Shown: one piece after another, positions 39,436 through 51,266 of the stretch
Position numbering within the stretch: position 1 is the stretch's first letter
How the letters are laid out: every line of letters starts with the position of its first letter
Assembly (NCBI GenBank): GCA_030295235.1
Contig: AP026123.1
Coordinates: 1,798,001-1,862,000 of the forward strand
Direction of reading: 5' to 3'
Length of the DNA: 64,000 nt
DNA from: Fistulifera solaris
Taxonomy: Eukaryota > Bacillariophyta > Bacillariophyceae > Naviculales > Stauroneidaceae
Program-made: the position numbers and the translations under genes
Notes under the pieces: model-generated
What the model was told of the DNA's origin: nothing
The model's input: the letters and a program-made list of their open reading frames with translations, nothing else
Databases searched by the model: none

Positions 39436-42400
39436 TTACATGCCCATACCGGGCATCATACCGGGTTGCATGTGAGGCATGCCACCATTCGGCATACCTC
39501 CCATCATCTGTGGTTGCGCCTGGGCGAACCCACTCATGTCTAGACCACCACCTCCCATCGGAGGCATAAAACTGGGACCGCCATTCTCCAACATCAAAAC
39601 ACCCGAACCGAATCCACCGAGCTGTCCGTACGTAGCAGCAATGGTATCTTGAGCATTTCCTGCTTCCGCCGGAGGGGCGGTACGTTCCTCGAGAGCCTTA
39701 AGGCGCATATGCGTTCTTCGGAAAGTCTGAATGACGAACGGCATGACGAAGTTCTGATAACCATTAATCCAGGCAAGTTCAAGTGCGACATCGGGCGAAA
39801 TGTGAGTGAAGCAAGTGTAAAGCGCTGCACAAAAGCATTCTTTCTCGGATGTTTCGCAGAAGAATCGAAGAAGGCCTTCAATGATTTCAGCGTCGGCAGA
39901 TTCATCCGCTGTGTCGATGCAGTCCTTGTACATGCGGTCGTGTTTCGACAACTCAATCGACTGACTGTACTTCTTGTTACGTCGATATACGTAGGCGGAG
40001 ATACGACGGAACTCGAGCAACTCGTGAGTGGAAAGTTTGGAAGCAAGCGCGATCATGTTAAAGTTGTTGAAACTATCAATAGATTTTCTCAAACTAGTGT
40101 AGTCCTCATCTTCGACGTAAAGCTGAAAACAAGTAAATGTGAGTCGTTCTGTGCCTGCCGAGTTCGTCATTAACAAAACAAAATAGCAAACCTACCTCGT
40201 TCAGTGCTTCGTTGACGGCCGTCAAGTTGTATTTCTGTACAGCCTTCAAGTAGGATTGACCCAATTGTAGCGCCCAGTCACCTGTGCGTCGCAATTGGCT
40301 AACAACTCGAGAGTGATCAGCAGTTTCCTCAAGCACTTCCATCAAGCGGGTGAACAGCAAAGGGTGGTAGGTAAGATAATGGCCAACAGCTTTGTAAATG
40401 AGTTCTGCGTTGCGGACTTTGGTGACTGAATCCAAAAAGAGATCGTTTTCCCAAGCGTTAGCACGCTCCATCATCGTTTTCACAGCGTTATCATATTGCT
40501 TATCCTGCATGTAAAGATAGACAGTTGGCTTGAACAAACGCGCCCGCTCGCAGGCACGAACAACCTTCGAAACGTTGAGCTTGCTGAAGAAGACCTTGCA
40601 ATGGTCCATGACTTTTTCAGGAACATGCTTCGTGTACAAGACACCCAATTCTGTGAAGATTCCGATGTGTGCATCCTCCAGACCGATACCTTGCTCGAAA
40701 AGAGACACAAGATGCGTGAAATGTCCAAGATCAGAGTAGTAAGTAACAACATCGTCAACATGGTCAGGGTATTTGATAACCTCTAGACCACAAGTGGCAG
40801 ACAATCTGAACTCGTCTGCACGCAAACACGCAAAACAGACGGCTTTCCAAGTCGACACATTGTTCGCCTTCTTAGCAGCATCAACGGCTTCTCTGTACTC
40901 TTCGAGTTGAATATGACAAAGAGCCAACTTGGAGTTATTGTTGATGTTGATGTAGAGGATCTTTGCGGCATGGTAGAGACTCTCGGAGAAGCAACGGTCG
41001 CCAATCGTTTGGATGTTTGCCACGTTCGGACCATTGACAAACTTTTCCATCTCGGTCAAGTTGTTTGTTCGAGCGTAAGAATAAATGAGTTCAGTATCAA
41101 TGAGATTCTCTTGCATAGTCTTGCGCGCCATGATGAGGAATGGAATGAGCTCGGTCCAGATTTCTGCTTCATTCGCCTCAGTACAGACCATGACGTATTC
41201 ACTGGGATCTTGGGCATTAATAAAGCTCTCAATTGCGTCAGCGGCATGTTTTCCTTCGAGCTGCGCTTTTCCAAGCTTCGACCAAACCGGTTTCTCTTCG
41301 CACTGGACGGCGTATGTTTTACCGCGATCAAGATCTTTCAAGTAGTCCACCAACACTCCCATAGCAAGAACTTGCATTTCAACCTGTTCATCCTTGTCTT
41401 GTGTGAATTCCGGCTTGGCAAACTTAACGTAGATATTGAAACCTTCTTCATAAAGCATGTGTTGCTCGGACACACAGATAAGCGCAATGTCCTTGGCATC
41501 AAAGTTGTCGAGCTGATCAATGTATCCCCCGACACGAGAGGTATCGGCTCGGATGGCAGTAAGAATGAGAAGATTTTGTAAGTTCTTGTTGTCCGAGAAG
41601 TCCGAACCTTGCAGAACAATGCGCTCGAGGAGATTGATAAGTTCAGCTGGCAAATCGGCGGCCATGAAAGCCTTGACTGTGCAAGAAACTTCATCCGCAT
41701 TGGTGCTCTCTGGAAGAGCCCATTCGACAACTTGATCGATAAGTTGGCGACGTTGGGGGTCTTCTTCGTCCTCTTGCCTTCCTCTTTGTTGAGAACCTTA
41801 CCCCAAAGCGTAAGGTCTTGGCGCTCAACGAGGTACTTGGCAAGGTCACGGTACAGTCCGTGGTCGTGGCATACTTTGATCAACTGATCATCACATTCAC
41901 CGGCTCCCTTCTTGTAAGCAATAAAGGCCAAAGAGGGATCCAGCGATTCGCAGTACGGACCCAAGACTTTCGGATCGTAAAACATATTGTTCAGCAAGAA
42001 CGATTTCGGATCGCGATTGAGAGTGATGTAGATCTTTCCAAGAGCGTTGTGCGTTCCAGGCTCGGTGCTTCCGGTCGCAACACGGGCTTCGAGCCATGGT
42101 TGAAGTAAGCGAAGACGATTGCGAGTCTCGGCCATCTCGACGAGTTCGTCGACGGGGCATGCGGTGCCGACTGCCATGAGGAGGCGCTTAATGAAATCTT
42201 CGTTTGCACCAAGGTCGAAAAGCTTTCCGATAACCATCGGTGTCTTGCCCGGAGAGACTTTCGTAACGTAGACCTCGATGTATTGCAAAAGGCTGTTGAG
42301 GTACAAGTACTCCGTGAGCTCATCGACGAAATCATGACGGTCGCACACATGGATCAACGGACGCGGATCCGGCAATTTGGCATTCTTGAGGTATTCCTTG

Positions 42401-44987
42401 ACTTCTTCCGCATTGTAAATGTTGGAGTCGCGACACACACGCTCAGCTTCCTTGAATTGTCCAAGCATACAAGAAGCCTGGATGTATTTGAAGTGGACAA
42501 AGGGATCCTCCGAGATGTTGACAACTGCACCAAGGTAGTAGTAAAGACCTTCCGTGGCGCGGTTCTGTTCAAAGACTTGAACCAAATCGCCGGCTCCGAG
42601 TTCTTCGTGGTACTTTTTGGCCACTTCCACGCACACTTGCATGTTCTGAGGACCACGACCCATCATGTCCTTGAGGAGAGAAACACTTTGTTCACGGTTC
42701 AAGTTGCCAAAGTAGCTCACAACGAATTCGGGGCTCATCTGGTGACTGTTCTTGAAGACACGCTTTATGTCCGAAATCTCGGTGTAATGCTCCGCCGCGC
42801 GTTGCCACATGCCCGCTTTCTCGCAAAGCTTTCCAATGTGGGGTCGGTCGTAATGCGTCAACAGACCCTGCTGCATGATGGCATCCGCGACTTGTGGTGC
42901 ACCACCAATCAAGTTGATTTCGAGCAACTTGGTCTGCAAGTACGCATGCTCCGGCTTGTTGTCCTTGAGTGCTTCCAACAAGAACGCCGTCGTCTCCTGA
43001 ATGCGGTTACTGCTCAAAAAGGCTTCCGCCGTTGCCTGAATATCAATGAGCGGACCACCTTCCGCGTTGACCAATCCCTTGGCCAAGTCAAGCGCACCCT
43101 GAGGGTTGTTGAACAGCAACTGGTTCAACATGGACGAGTAGTCCATGGTGAACCCCACGCTCGACGCGTAGGGGACAATCTTGTCGTACTCCCCGCGCTG
43201 GACGAAGCAATGAATGGCTTTCGCGTGACAGTTCGCCCGCAAGAACACCGACAACGCCATGCCGGCATCATACGGCATGATCAAATCACCCAAGGTTTCC
43301 GAAGCCTGAAGTTTGTCTTCCTTGAGCCATTTTTCCATGAGCGGCAATCGGTTCTGTTGCAAAACCGGGCGGGCCACCTCGATGGATTCTTGTTCGTTCA
43401 ATTTACCGGTTTCGAGCAAAATCGAAAAGTACTGCAAGAGCGGAGGCACTTGTCCGGGCTGGACGGGGATCTGCTGGAATCGTGCAATGGTCGCCGGAGT
43501 CCGCAACGCGCTGCCCGAACCGGCCACCACGCGGGCGGCTTCTGGCACATTGCCCTGGGCCATAAGGCGCTCAAACTCGGCGGCGAAGAGGTTTTCGGCA
43601 CCGGGCAAATTCAAGCGACCGGCGAGTTGGAGAGCGAGGGCATTGTCCCGCAAAGTGTTCAAAATGTAGGGCACCAGAGCTTGTCCGTTGAGCTGCAAGC
43701 GGAAAACATCACCCTTGCGGACTGTGATACCAAAGACGGCACCCGAGGAATCCTGCGAACAGGTGGTGAAGACGACATCTTGCGTGACCTTGGCACGGTA
43801 CACGGTCTTTCCGCTGTGAATGTCGAACATAAAGAGGTATCCACTCTTGGTCAGCATGAACGCCAACTCATCCTTCTGATCGATCGACATACTGACGGGA
43901 AAGTCATTGGCGGCATCCGGTGGAAGAGGAATGTCGGCCGGTGTAATACCAAAGGCGGGGCCTTTGGCGGGGTCTCGACCAATCTCTCGTACAAACAGCT
44001 TGGGCGGTTCTCCAGTGGGCTTCTTTTCGTGAAACACAATCACTTGGGCCTCTTCACGTCCGGGAAGCTTGAGTGTGGCAAAGGCCGCCGCGTGACCCGT
44101 CAAAGGCTGGGAGACTTTCTTGTCGACGTTGTACAATTGCATGTTCCCATTGACGACGCCCCCGGCTCCGGCGCTGATCCCACCGAGCAAGCACCACTTG
44201 CCATCGGGAGAGACGCGGTAGTTGATGATCTGCACCCCTCCACCCAAGCTTTGGTGGCGATCAAAGACCTTGACCGGCGGGGACTGTCCCTCTAGTGACC
44301 AGTGGTACACCGACGTCGCGGTGACCAAGCCAATGTTGGTCGAACTGGTCCATTTCCAGTAGACGATGGGTTCCGGGAAGACGTGCGCTTTCATCTTGGC
44401 TTTTTGATCAATGTTGAAGATTTGCAAGTTATTCTGCGATCGAAGAGCGAGAATATTTTGCGAGGGGTTCATGAGAGCCGCCTCGGCGGCCATCGGCCTC
44501 CTCGTGACTTGCGCTCCGTTTAACAAGTCTACCATCACCAGGTTGTTGGGCTCCACGCTGATGATCCATCGATCGGATTCCATCGTCGTAAGACCATGTT
44601 TGATGCTCGCTTCCGGGACGCCGAGTTGTTGAAGCTGTTAAAGAAGAAAAAGGAAGAGCGTTAGTACAAATCATGCATTTGTGACGATCCGGAGGCAATC
44701 CAATCGGGCCGTTACAGCAAGCCAATGCGAATGACTACCGCGGCGGCAGTTGAGTCTTTTGAAAAAGTTCATCGTCTCCGACCTCCCATCGATCATCGAA
44801 ACGAGAGAATATAGAGCTCTTTGCAATAAATTTCTATCGAGAAGATGCAATGCACTACAATCTCGCGGATGCAGTGAACCGTTGAGGAGGTACGGACACG
44901 GCCGTAGTTGCTCTACGGGGCAAAAAAAGATCGCACAGACGAACTTACGTTTAGCACATTGCTAAAGGTGAGCGGAACGGCTGCCAT
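39436..44987 (-). CDS. CHC: Clathrin heavy chain
   Basis: Exons 44949-44987, 40196-44634 and 39436-40122, with introns of 314 and 73 bp, about 1,720 aa (family ~1,675). Exon 1 encodes only MAAVPLTFSNVLN, and LQQLGVPEASIKHGLTTMESDRW continues the canonical clathrin N-terminus. Residues 1 to about 330 are the seven-blade propeller that binds adaptors; the rest are the helical legs with seven CHC repeats; the C-terminus is Gly/Met/Pro-rich and ends MGM. One base is missing near 41771-41776: the frame switches from VLNKEEGK to EDEEDPQRRQLIDQVVEWAL, and restoring one base makes the total length fit exactly. It forms triskelions that coat endocytic and trans-Golgi vesicles. Confidence 0.96.
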
Positions 44988-45693
44988 CGCTTAATCTTTT
45001 GTAAATCAATCCTCAAAAGACGTCAATCTATCTTTTATTGCTTGTATGTTACAACCGATTGACTCTTTGTTATTCATCTGCGTTGTTGTTGCAGGTAGGG
45101 CGGCGTGTGCTGCAGTTGGATGAAAATCTTCGGCGTTCGCCCTCCATCGCAGCCTTTGGTACGAGTGGAAAAAGATTGTACAGTACTTTATCGTTCATAC
45201 TTCGAGTGTGAAACGCACGCACCGCACGTTCGCCTTGGCTATCCGTTGCGTTGCCGCGAACGAATGACTGTAGAATGACTACATACGGGTCTACTTATCG
45301 GTTGATTGTAAGTTGTAAGGGAAGACTCCGATTACCGGATGCAATAATTCGAAAACGTCTTATTGTGACGTCATGGAAGGAATATTGAAACGGGCGGCGG
45401 ACAGAGCAAGTGCGAAACTCCACCCTCCGCAAACACTCCAAAAGCTCCATAAAGAAAAAGTTGATGTTCGACGTTAGCCCATCACCCATCATCCAGCATT
45501 CATGTCATCTCAGACTCAGCATAACCTGATCATTCTCGACCTTCACCATCAGTAAAGCAGAAAGGAAGAAGGTCAATACATCGAAGGACCCCCAGGAATA
45601 TCCAAAGATCTGTATAGCATAGGTCCAGAGCCTACCGCAATCGGCCACTCGACAGTTGTTCTTCATTTCAGTTCCACTGGTTCCTTGACAACA
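44988..45693. promoter_or_regulatory. Bidirectional region between clathrin heavy chain and Era
   Basis: 706 bp between divergent ATGs with a perfect CRE octamer at 45366-45373, roughly at the centre. No gene is supported. Confidence 0.45.
45366..45373. promoter_or_regulatory. CRE-type palindrome TGACGTCA
   Basis: Perfect octamer 328 bp upstream of the Era ATG and 379 bp upstream of the clathrin heavy chain ATG. Confidence 0.38.
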
Positions 45694-47051
45694 ATGAAGT
45701 CGCGACAAATACTGCATTTACTGGTTATAACCGCAAGGCTGGCCTCTGTACTCGCGTTTACAATCGGCGGGAAACAAATATCACGGTCCTATCGCCACAG
45801 CATAAAGTCTCTTCCTCAGGATGAAGAACCAGAGACAATCATAAACAATGGCAAATTATTCGAAGAACTCGATTCCCAATTTGATTACAGCGGCCGACTC
45901 AAAGGATCCGATTTCACCGATTACCGTTGTGGGTTCATTAGTATCATTGGGGCACCCAATATGGGGAAAAAGTACTCTACTGAATGCGTTGCTCCAAGAA
46001 GATTTGTGCATCACGACGGCCCGGCCCCAAACGACCCGACACGCCATTTTGGGATTGTTGACGACCGAGTCGTGTCAAGTCTGTTTGGTCGACACACCGG
46101 GTGTCATTGCGACTCCTTCCTACAAGCTACAAGAGGGAATGATGGAGGCCGTCTTGGGGGCGTTTCGAGATGCCGACGTGTTGTTGGTGGTCACGGATCT
46201 GTTCAGTACGCCCATACCCGACGACGAATTGTTTGCCAAAGTGCGGCGTAGTGGGAAACCAACCATTGTTGTGATTAATAAAATTGACCTGGCTTCGGCG
46301 GTCAACGTGACAGCTCCGGAGAATCAGGACAAATCGGTCACGGTTGAACAGGCGGTGGCCATCTGGCGGCAACTGTTGCCCGACGCTTTGGCGATTCTGC
46401 CGTGTTCGGCTAGTCATGGTCCCAATGATCCCGGTGTCGTGGCTCTTCGTCGTTTACTGGTAGGAGGACCGGGTGTTCCAGAGTCATTGCGAGAATTGGG
46501 CAGACCCGTGCCCGGAATGTATGCGAAACCGGATGTACGATTCCTTACCGATGAGGAAGCGAAAGCGCTATTGCCGCAAAGTCCACCTTTGTATGATCAA
46601 GAAGCATTGACCGATCGCACGGAACGATTTATTGCCTCGGAAATAATACGATCATCTCTCTTTGAATGTCTGAACAAGGAACTTCCCTATTGTTGCGAAG
46701 TTCAAATAGAAGAGTTCAAAGAACCTCGTGATGTGGGAACTTCCAAACCAGTGACACGGATTGCTGCGTCGGTGATTGTGGAACGAGACAGTCAAAAATT
46801 GATCGTCATAGGAAAGAAAGGCGAAAAGATAAAAGAAGTGGGAACAAAGGCACGGGCCAAAATCGAGAAGTTTCTGGATACATCGGTATGTACTATGAGT
46901 TCGCCCATCCAGCGCAGTAACGGGATCCATCCTTGCATCTTCTAACACCATAACAACAAAATAACAGGTCTATTTGAATTTGAACGTGAAAGTAAGCAAA
47001 GATTGGCGGAAGGATGAAGATAAATTAAAGCTTTACGGTTACATAAACTAA
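45694..47051 (+). CDS. ERA: Plastid Era GTPase
   Basis: Exons 45694-46885 and 46968-47051 across an 82-bp intron (GTATGT to CAG), 424 aa when one extra A in the A5 run 45967-45971 is discounted. The N-terminal signal peptide ends ASVLAFTIGGK, an ASAFAP-like junction. G1 is GAPNMGKST (residue ~86, where the frame break lies), G2 region ITTARPQTTRH, G3 DTPG, G4 NKID and G5 CSAS. The C-terminal KH domain has ITRIAASVIVERDSQKLIVIGKKGEKIKEVGTKAR, and exon 2 supplies its last strand and helix VYLNLNVKVSKDWR. Era binds the 3' end of small-subunit rRNA and licenses ribosome assembly, here in the plastid. Confidence 0.93.
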
Positions 47052-47113
47052 CAACCCACATAGTGCAGACTTGCAAACGTGATAGTTCTTTACTTTACAC
47101 ACTCGTGTTAGCT

Positions 47114-48795
47114 TTAGATGCGCTGTCGTTTCGCCCCCTGCTCTTCGTTCCGATGGGGACTTCCCGAGTAGACATCGTTGTGTCCCTCCGCCGCGTGCGG
47201 TTGCGGGTGTCCACCTGGTTCATGCCCCCCAATGGGATGGTTCGGGGCATAACCCCGCCGGTGCGTAATACAACCCCACGCCGCCGGCGGGTGACATTCG
47301 GTGCCATGGTCTCCCGGTCCATTCGGTGCAAATGATGCCCATTCCTGGCGCTTACCAAATTGCTGCTGTTGCTGCTGCATTTGAAAGAAATATTGTTGCC
47401 GTGACTGCAGGGCATTTTGGTGCTGCTGCGCGGCATAACTGGCATTGTGATTGTAATACGCCATATTCGGATCCATACCCGGTATTGCCATCCCTGGAAC
47501 GAACTGCTGTGTCTCGGTTTGCATTTGGCCAGGGAACGGAGCATTTTCGGAAGAGTCGTACTCCGACAGTTCTAGCCAGTGCACGGATATCCCACGACAG
47601 GATAGTTTGACCAAAAGGTTCGACTTTCCGCAATATCGTTAATGTCGTCGCCTGGATCCCCATTGTCACTATTGATTGTCAGAACGGTTTGATCATCACG
47701 AGCACTCTTGTCGTCTTCCTTTTCTTCTGACTCTTTTGGTGTCTCGTCTTCGCCAGCCTTATCCTCGGCTGGTGCCTTTTCTTCTTCTTCTCCTGTTACT
47801 TCTTCCACCTGCTGACTCTTCTTTTCTTCTTTCACGACTTCACCGGTTTCCTTGTCGTCGTCGTCGACCAAACTCGAGGGATCCGCGACGACGGTCGACG
47901 GATCGGCAACTTCGAGAGAGGATAAGAGGACATAGACCGTACACCACGGCAGTAATCGATGTTTGTGTCGCTCACGACAAAAACTCCGTGTGCGATTGGT
48001 GCGCTTGCAGGCGGCACAGACCGGTGTTTTGGAGCCACCAAACGGCTGTTTGACACAGTAGGGTTGCCATTGCACCATCCGGACGGTCAAGGGTTTGTCC
48101 GTGTACTTTCCATTTTCATCGAGGCACGAATCATCGATCGTTACACAAATGTAGGCGGTCGTCCACGGGGGTGCCGTATGATTGTTCCGAACACGACACA
48201 TATCTCGGGTTTTAAAATTTTTCTTGCATTTTTCACAGACGGCCAGCCGTGAATCAGGGAATTTCACGTTGAGTTGTTGCTTGAAACCGGGAAGAACAAA
48301 GGATAATGTATTCTGATTGAATCGAAAGAAAAAAAAACACTATGAGTGAGGTAAACCAAGCTATGAGGAGTCGTTTCGTGTGGGTAGGGTCACTTACTCC
48401 GTGTGATGTTGCCTGGGGATACATCATTTGCTAACGAGAATGTATACAACTGTGTGAGAAGCTGTTCGTTAAGGTAACGTGTGCTCAATCGCTTTCACCG
48501 GGGATAAACTTGTGTTCAGCGAGGGTCAACTCGCTCGGGACAAGACACAAAGGGTCATCTTGGACACCAGGTAAACGCACGAGGATCGGAGGAGTCCCTC
48601 TGTAACTTCCACAGCGACATAAATGACATAATTCCGCAACGTATCATTGAAAAAGATTCTTCTTTCGGCCACACAAGCGCATTTTATTCTGAAATACAAA
48701 TTGTTTTTCACACCGTCGGTCGGATGTTTTTTCGACTTATTTCGGCTTACCTTGGAATCCGTTCGATAGGTTGAATAAGGAGGTAAGTTTGCCAT
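47114..48795 (-). CDS. Twin Cys/His-motif protein with acidic and Gln-rich tail
   Basis: Proposed exons 48751-48795, 48398-48430 and 47114-48312, introns 320 and 85 bp, 425 aa with one lost base restored in the plus-strand AAAA at 47613-47616. The order MANLPPYSTYRTDSK, QMMYPQATSHG, NTLSFVLPGFKQQL joins in frame at GT-AG sites; there is no ATG in exon 3 before the conserved part. Two similar modules follow: CEKCKKNFKTRDMCRVRNNH and CAACKRTNRTRSFCRERHKH, both C-x2-C-x9-C-x5-H, each followed by a strand (TTAYICVTID, CTVYVLLS). These are probably zinc-binding. The second half is acidic Lys/Glu repeats, then Met/Gln/His/Gly-rich, probably disordered. I do not recognise a named family; a nuclear or RNA-linked role is only a guess. 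Confidence 0.65.
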
Positions 48796-49338
48796 TGTAA
48801 ATTATTAGAAGTAACTTGTAGCGGAAGAGATCTTAGACATATTCAAGAAGAAAGAGCTATGTGGTTGGTTCCTTCATCGTCGTCGCGTTGCTTCGTCTCT
48901 CTCCCGTCGGCTCTCGGGAAAAGAGGCGTTGACCGACGACGAGGAGAAAGCGACGTGTGTCGTTGTTGCAGTTGAAAAACCCTCTGGGACCGGTACTCAT
49001 AACGTTTAAACAAATTGAAGAAAAGGTCATCTACTAACTTTACTCCGTATAACATATAGTTCATCGAGTCTTGGTTTCATACTTAGGCAGTCCTGCATAA
49101 GTCTCTACTTTTCGTTTATGTCCAGCTCGTGGCATGACCGTTGAGAGCCACTCGTGACTGCACAAGTCGCGGATCCGCGGAGGGAAAGGGCCGACGAAAA
49201 AAGCGTTCCACAAGAATGACGACGAGCACAAACGCGTGCTGAGAAACTAAACCTTACAACATTACCAGGGAAGTCGTTATAATTGTTTTCCTTCTTTATG
49301 GAAACACTCACAAAATAAGGAGTGAAGCGATCGTAACT
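48796..49338. promoter_or_regulatory. Shared upstream region of two divergent genes
   Basis: 543 bp between divergent ATGs. Short open frames (48843-49064, 49105-49425 minus) have no protein signature. Confidence 0.4.
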
Positions 49339-49908
49339 ATGAGATCGCTTGTATATATTATTGTGTTCTTCTGCTTCGCAACAGCGCCCCTTGCGGATGG
49401 TTTTGTCGTGACGTTGCGTCAACAACAGGCACGAATATTAAGAACACGGCAATACGCCTTACAGAAGAATGAAGATGAAATATTACTCCGCGTCAAACTG
49501 GGAGTTCGGGAAGGTCACACGGTAGCCGCAGCCAAGCAGCGACTGGCGCAATACAGTCAATCCTTTCCCTTTTCTGCCGTCTTACCCGTCCAACCACTGA
49601 TGTACGTGCCGACGGAAGACGATGATGGTGTCGAAGTGACATTTTTGCGCAAGAAAACCGACATCAAATCGGGCATGGAAGGTGGGATTCGTTTTTCGAT
49701 TGAAGAAACCGAAGATCACTCTTTGGAGGTCACGGCGGTGCGGAATTCGGAAGGACAGACCATTCCCAAACTCGTAGCGGAACGCTTGATCATAACGTCG
49801 TTTGTCAAAGGTATCAAAGGAGAAGAAGAAAACAAATACGGAACACCTCCCACCGATGTGGTCGGTATCCAAAGCATATTTCACAAGTGGATGGACAGCG
49901 GGAACTAA
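49339..49908 (+). CDS. Plastid-targeted protein of unknown function
   Basis: 189 aa, one exon, TAA stop. A signal peptide (LVYIIVFFCFATAPLA) ends in DGFVVTLRQ, a weak ASAFAP-like junction with Phe. The mature part has a helix (VKLGVREGHTVAAAKQRLAQYSQSF), then a beta-rich domain (DGVEVTFLRKKTDIKSGMEGGIRFSIEET, LEVTAVRNSEGQTIPKLVAERLIITSFVKGI) and a conserved-looking end (VVGIQSIFHKWMDS). It resembles conserved diatom plastid proteins without annotation; no enzyme motif is seen. Confidence 0.68.
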   Translation: MRSLVYIIVFFCFATAPLADGFVVTLRQQQARILRTRQYALQKNEDEILLRVKLGVREGHTVAAAKQRLAQYSQSFPFSAVLPVQPLMYVPTEDDDGVEVTFLRKKTDIKSGMEGGIRFSIEETEDHSLEVTAVRNSEGQTIPKLVAERLIITSFVKGIKGEEENKYGTPPTDVVGIQSIFHKWMDSGN

Positions 49909-50367
49909 ATCGGCACTACCCCATCTCTTGGATTGTGAGACAAGTCTAGATAGTTATTCACATCCTCTTCCTTGATTGTTATACATGAAATCATGTAGAT
50001 TCAACGAATTCACTTTCAATGCGGTCCGTTTCCGTTCATTCGAATAAAGATGGAAGGATGAGATAGGATGCCAGTTCTAAAACTCGATGTAGTTAGTAGT
50101 CTCCGCCGTGGTTGGTCGATACAGGGACCAGCTTCACTGCTATTCTTCGAAAATGGATGTAAATTTCAATTCACTACCCTGGAACGAAGTATAAAATAGT
50201 CCACTCTTTTCAAATCCTCTCGAACTCCCTGAATTCAAACGGAACACACTGGCTCCTTCCACCGGTCAAAAAAAATTGCCCCAGCACACAATACAACACG
50301 ATAACGACCATGATGGATGACATTCAACACAAAATGAGGGATGAACATGGTTTCTTTTTAATTTTCT
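49909..50367. other. Convergent 3' intergenic region
   Basis: 459 bp between two convergent stop codons. No supported gene, tRNA or repeat. Confidence 0.4.
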
Positions 50368-50652
50368 TTACGCCGACTCGGCTTGCATCTTGCGCAGACG
50401 TCCAATCGTAGAACGTACGGTGACGGCGGACGGCGTCGCCAACGTGTACGCCCCACCGGCGACGACTTTACGACACGTTTTGCATTCCCAAATGCCGACA
50501 CAAGTTCGCTTGACGTTGTCTTTTCCACAAAAGGCACAATGATACGTGCTGTGTTGACTGATTTCGATCTTCTTGACCAACTTTCGGAGTGTACTACCGT
50601 AACGCGTACCGTACTTTCCGGTGATTCCGACTTTTTTGGTGCGTTTTCCCAT
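50368..50652 (-). CDS. RPL37A: 60S ribosomal protein L37a (eL43)
   Basis: 94 aa, one exon. It starts [21 protein letters not shown] zinc ribbon is formed by C-AF-C and C-KT-C ([22 protein letters not shown]), and the protein ends [11 protein letters not shown]. Length and motif match the family exactly. It sits in the large subunit near the exit-tunnel side. It is intronless here, unlike RPS5. Divergent from the CDP-alcohol phosphotransferase gene. Confidence 0.96.
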   Translation of the reverse strand: MGKRTKKVGITGKYGTRYGSTLRKLVKKIEISQHSTYHCAFCGKDNVKRTCVGIWECKTCRKVVAGGAYTLATPSAVTVRSTIGRLRKMQAESA

Positions 50653-51266
50653 TTTGTGTTATTTTATATAGAAGGTTCTAATGAAAAAAAAGAAAAAAGG
50701 AATGGTTAGAACATACTGCTGGAACACCAACGATAAATCCAGAACAACCGCCATCATCCAACGACGATGCACATTCTGGCGGAGTGAAGCCGCACCACTC
50801 GAAACTAGAGGGAAACAAAGGCGCAATACGATGTTGATTATTGCGAATCATCTTGACCATTCTTCCGTCATCGTACCTTTCAGTAATGGATCTGATCGTC
50901 AACAGATGCAACAGAGGACTCTTGTTTTTCCTTTCTCTTGCCCCACTATGTTGGGCAACACGGATGCGGTCAAGTAAGCCGGAAAGAGGTAAACCAGGTT
51001 GAGTACCGACTCGGTACTCTAAGTTTTATATCACATCATTGTGTCGAAACGGTTGTCATGACATAAACAAGGTTTCCCTACCGGTACCGGTGTGAGACTC
51101 CTTCATTTTTCTCGAAACATAGACGCCGAGCAACCGCAAGAATGAATACTACGTAGAAGATGATGACAACAACAACATCATCACAACCATTTGATTATCA
51201 TCATTATTTTGTGTCATTCGTTCCGCTTTTTCAACAACCATACATTCTAAGCAACTCGACTGCATC
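50653..51266. promoter_or_regulatory. Shared upstream region of eL43 and CDP-alcohol phosphotransferase
   Basis: 614 bp between divergent ATGs. A 98-codon open frame at 50681-50977 starts with a Lys run and has no domain character. An ACGGTACCGGT-like GC-rich palindromic stretch lies near 51080. Confidence 0.4.

Noticed and set aside
41770-41777. Micro-introns as explanation of the frame breaks
   Set aside because: The frames meet within a few bases and each gene regains its expected length by a one-base change; no room for GT-AG introns.
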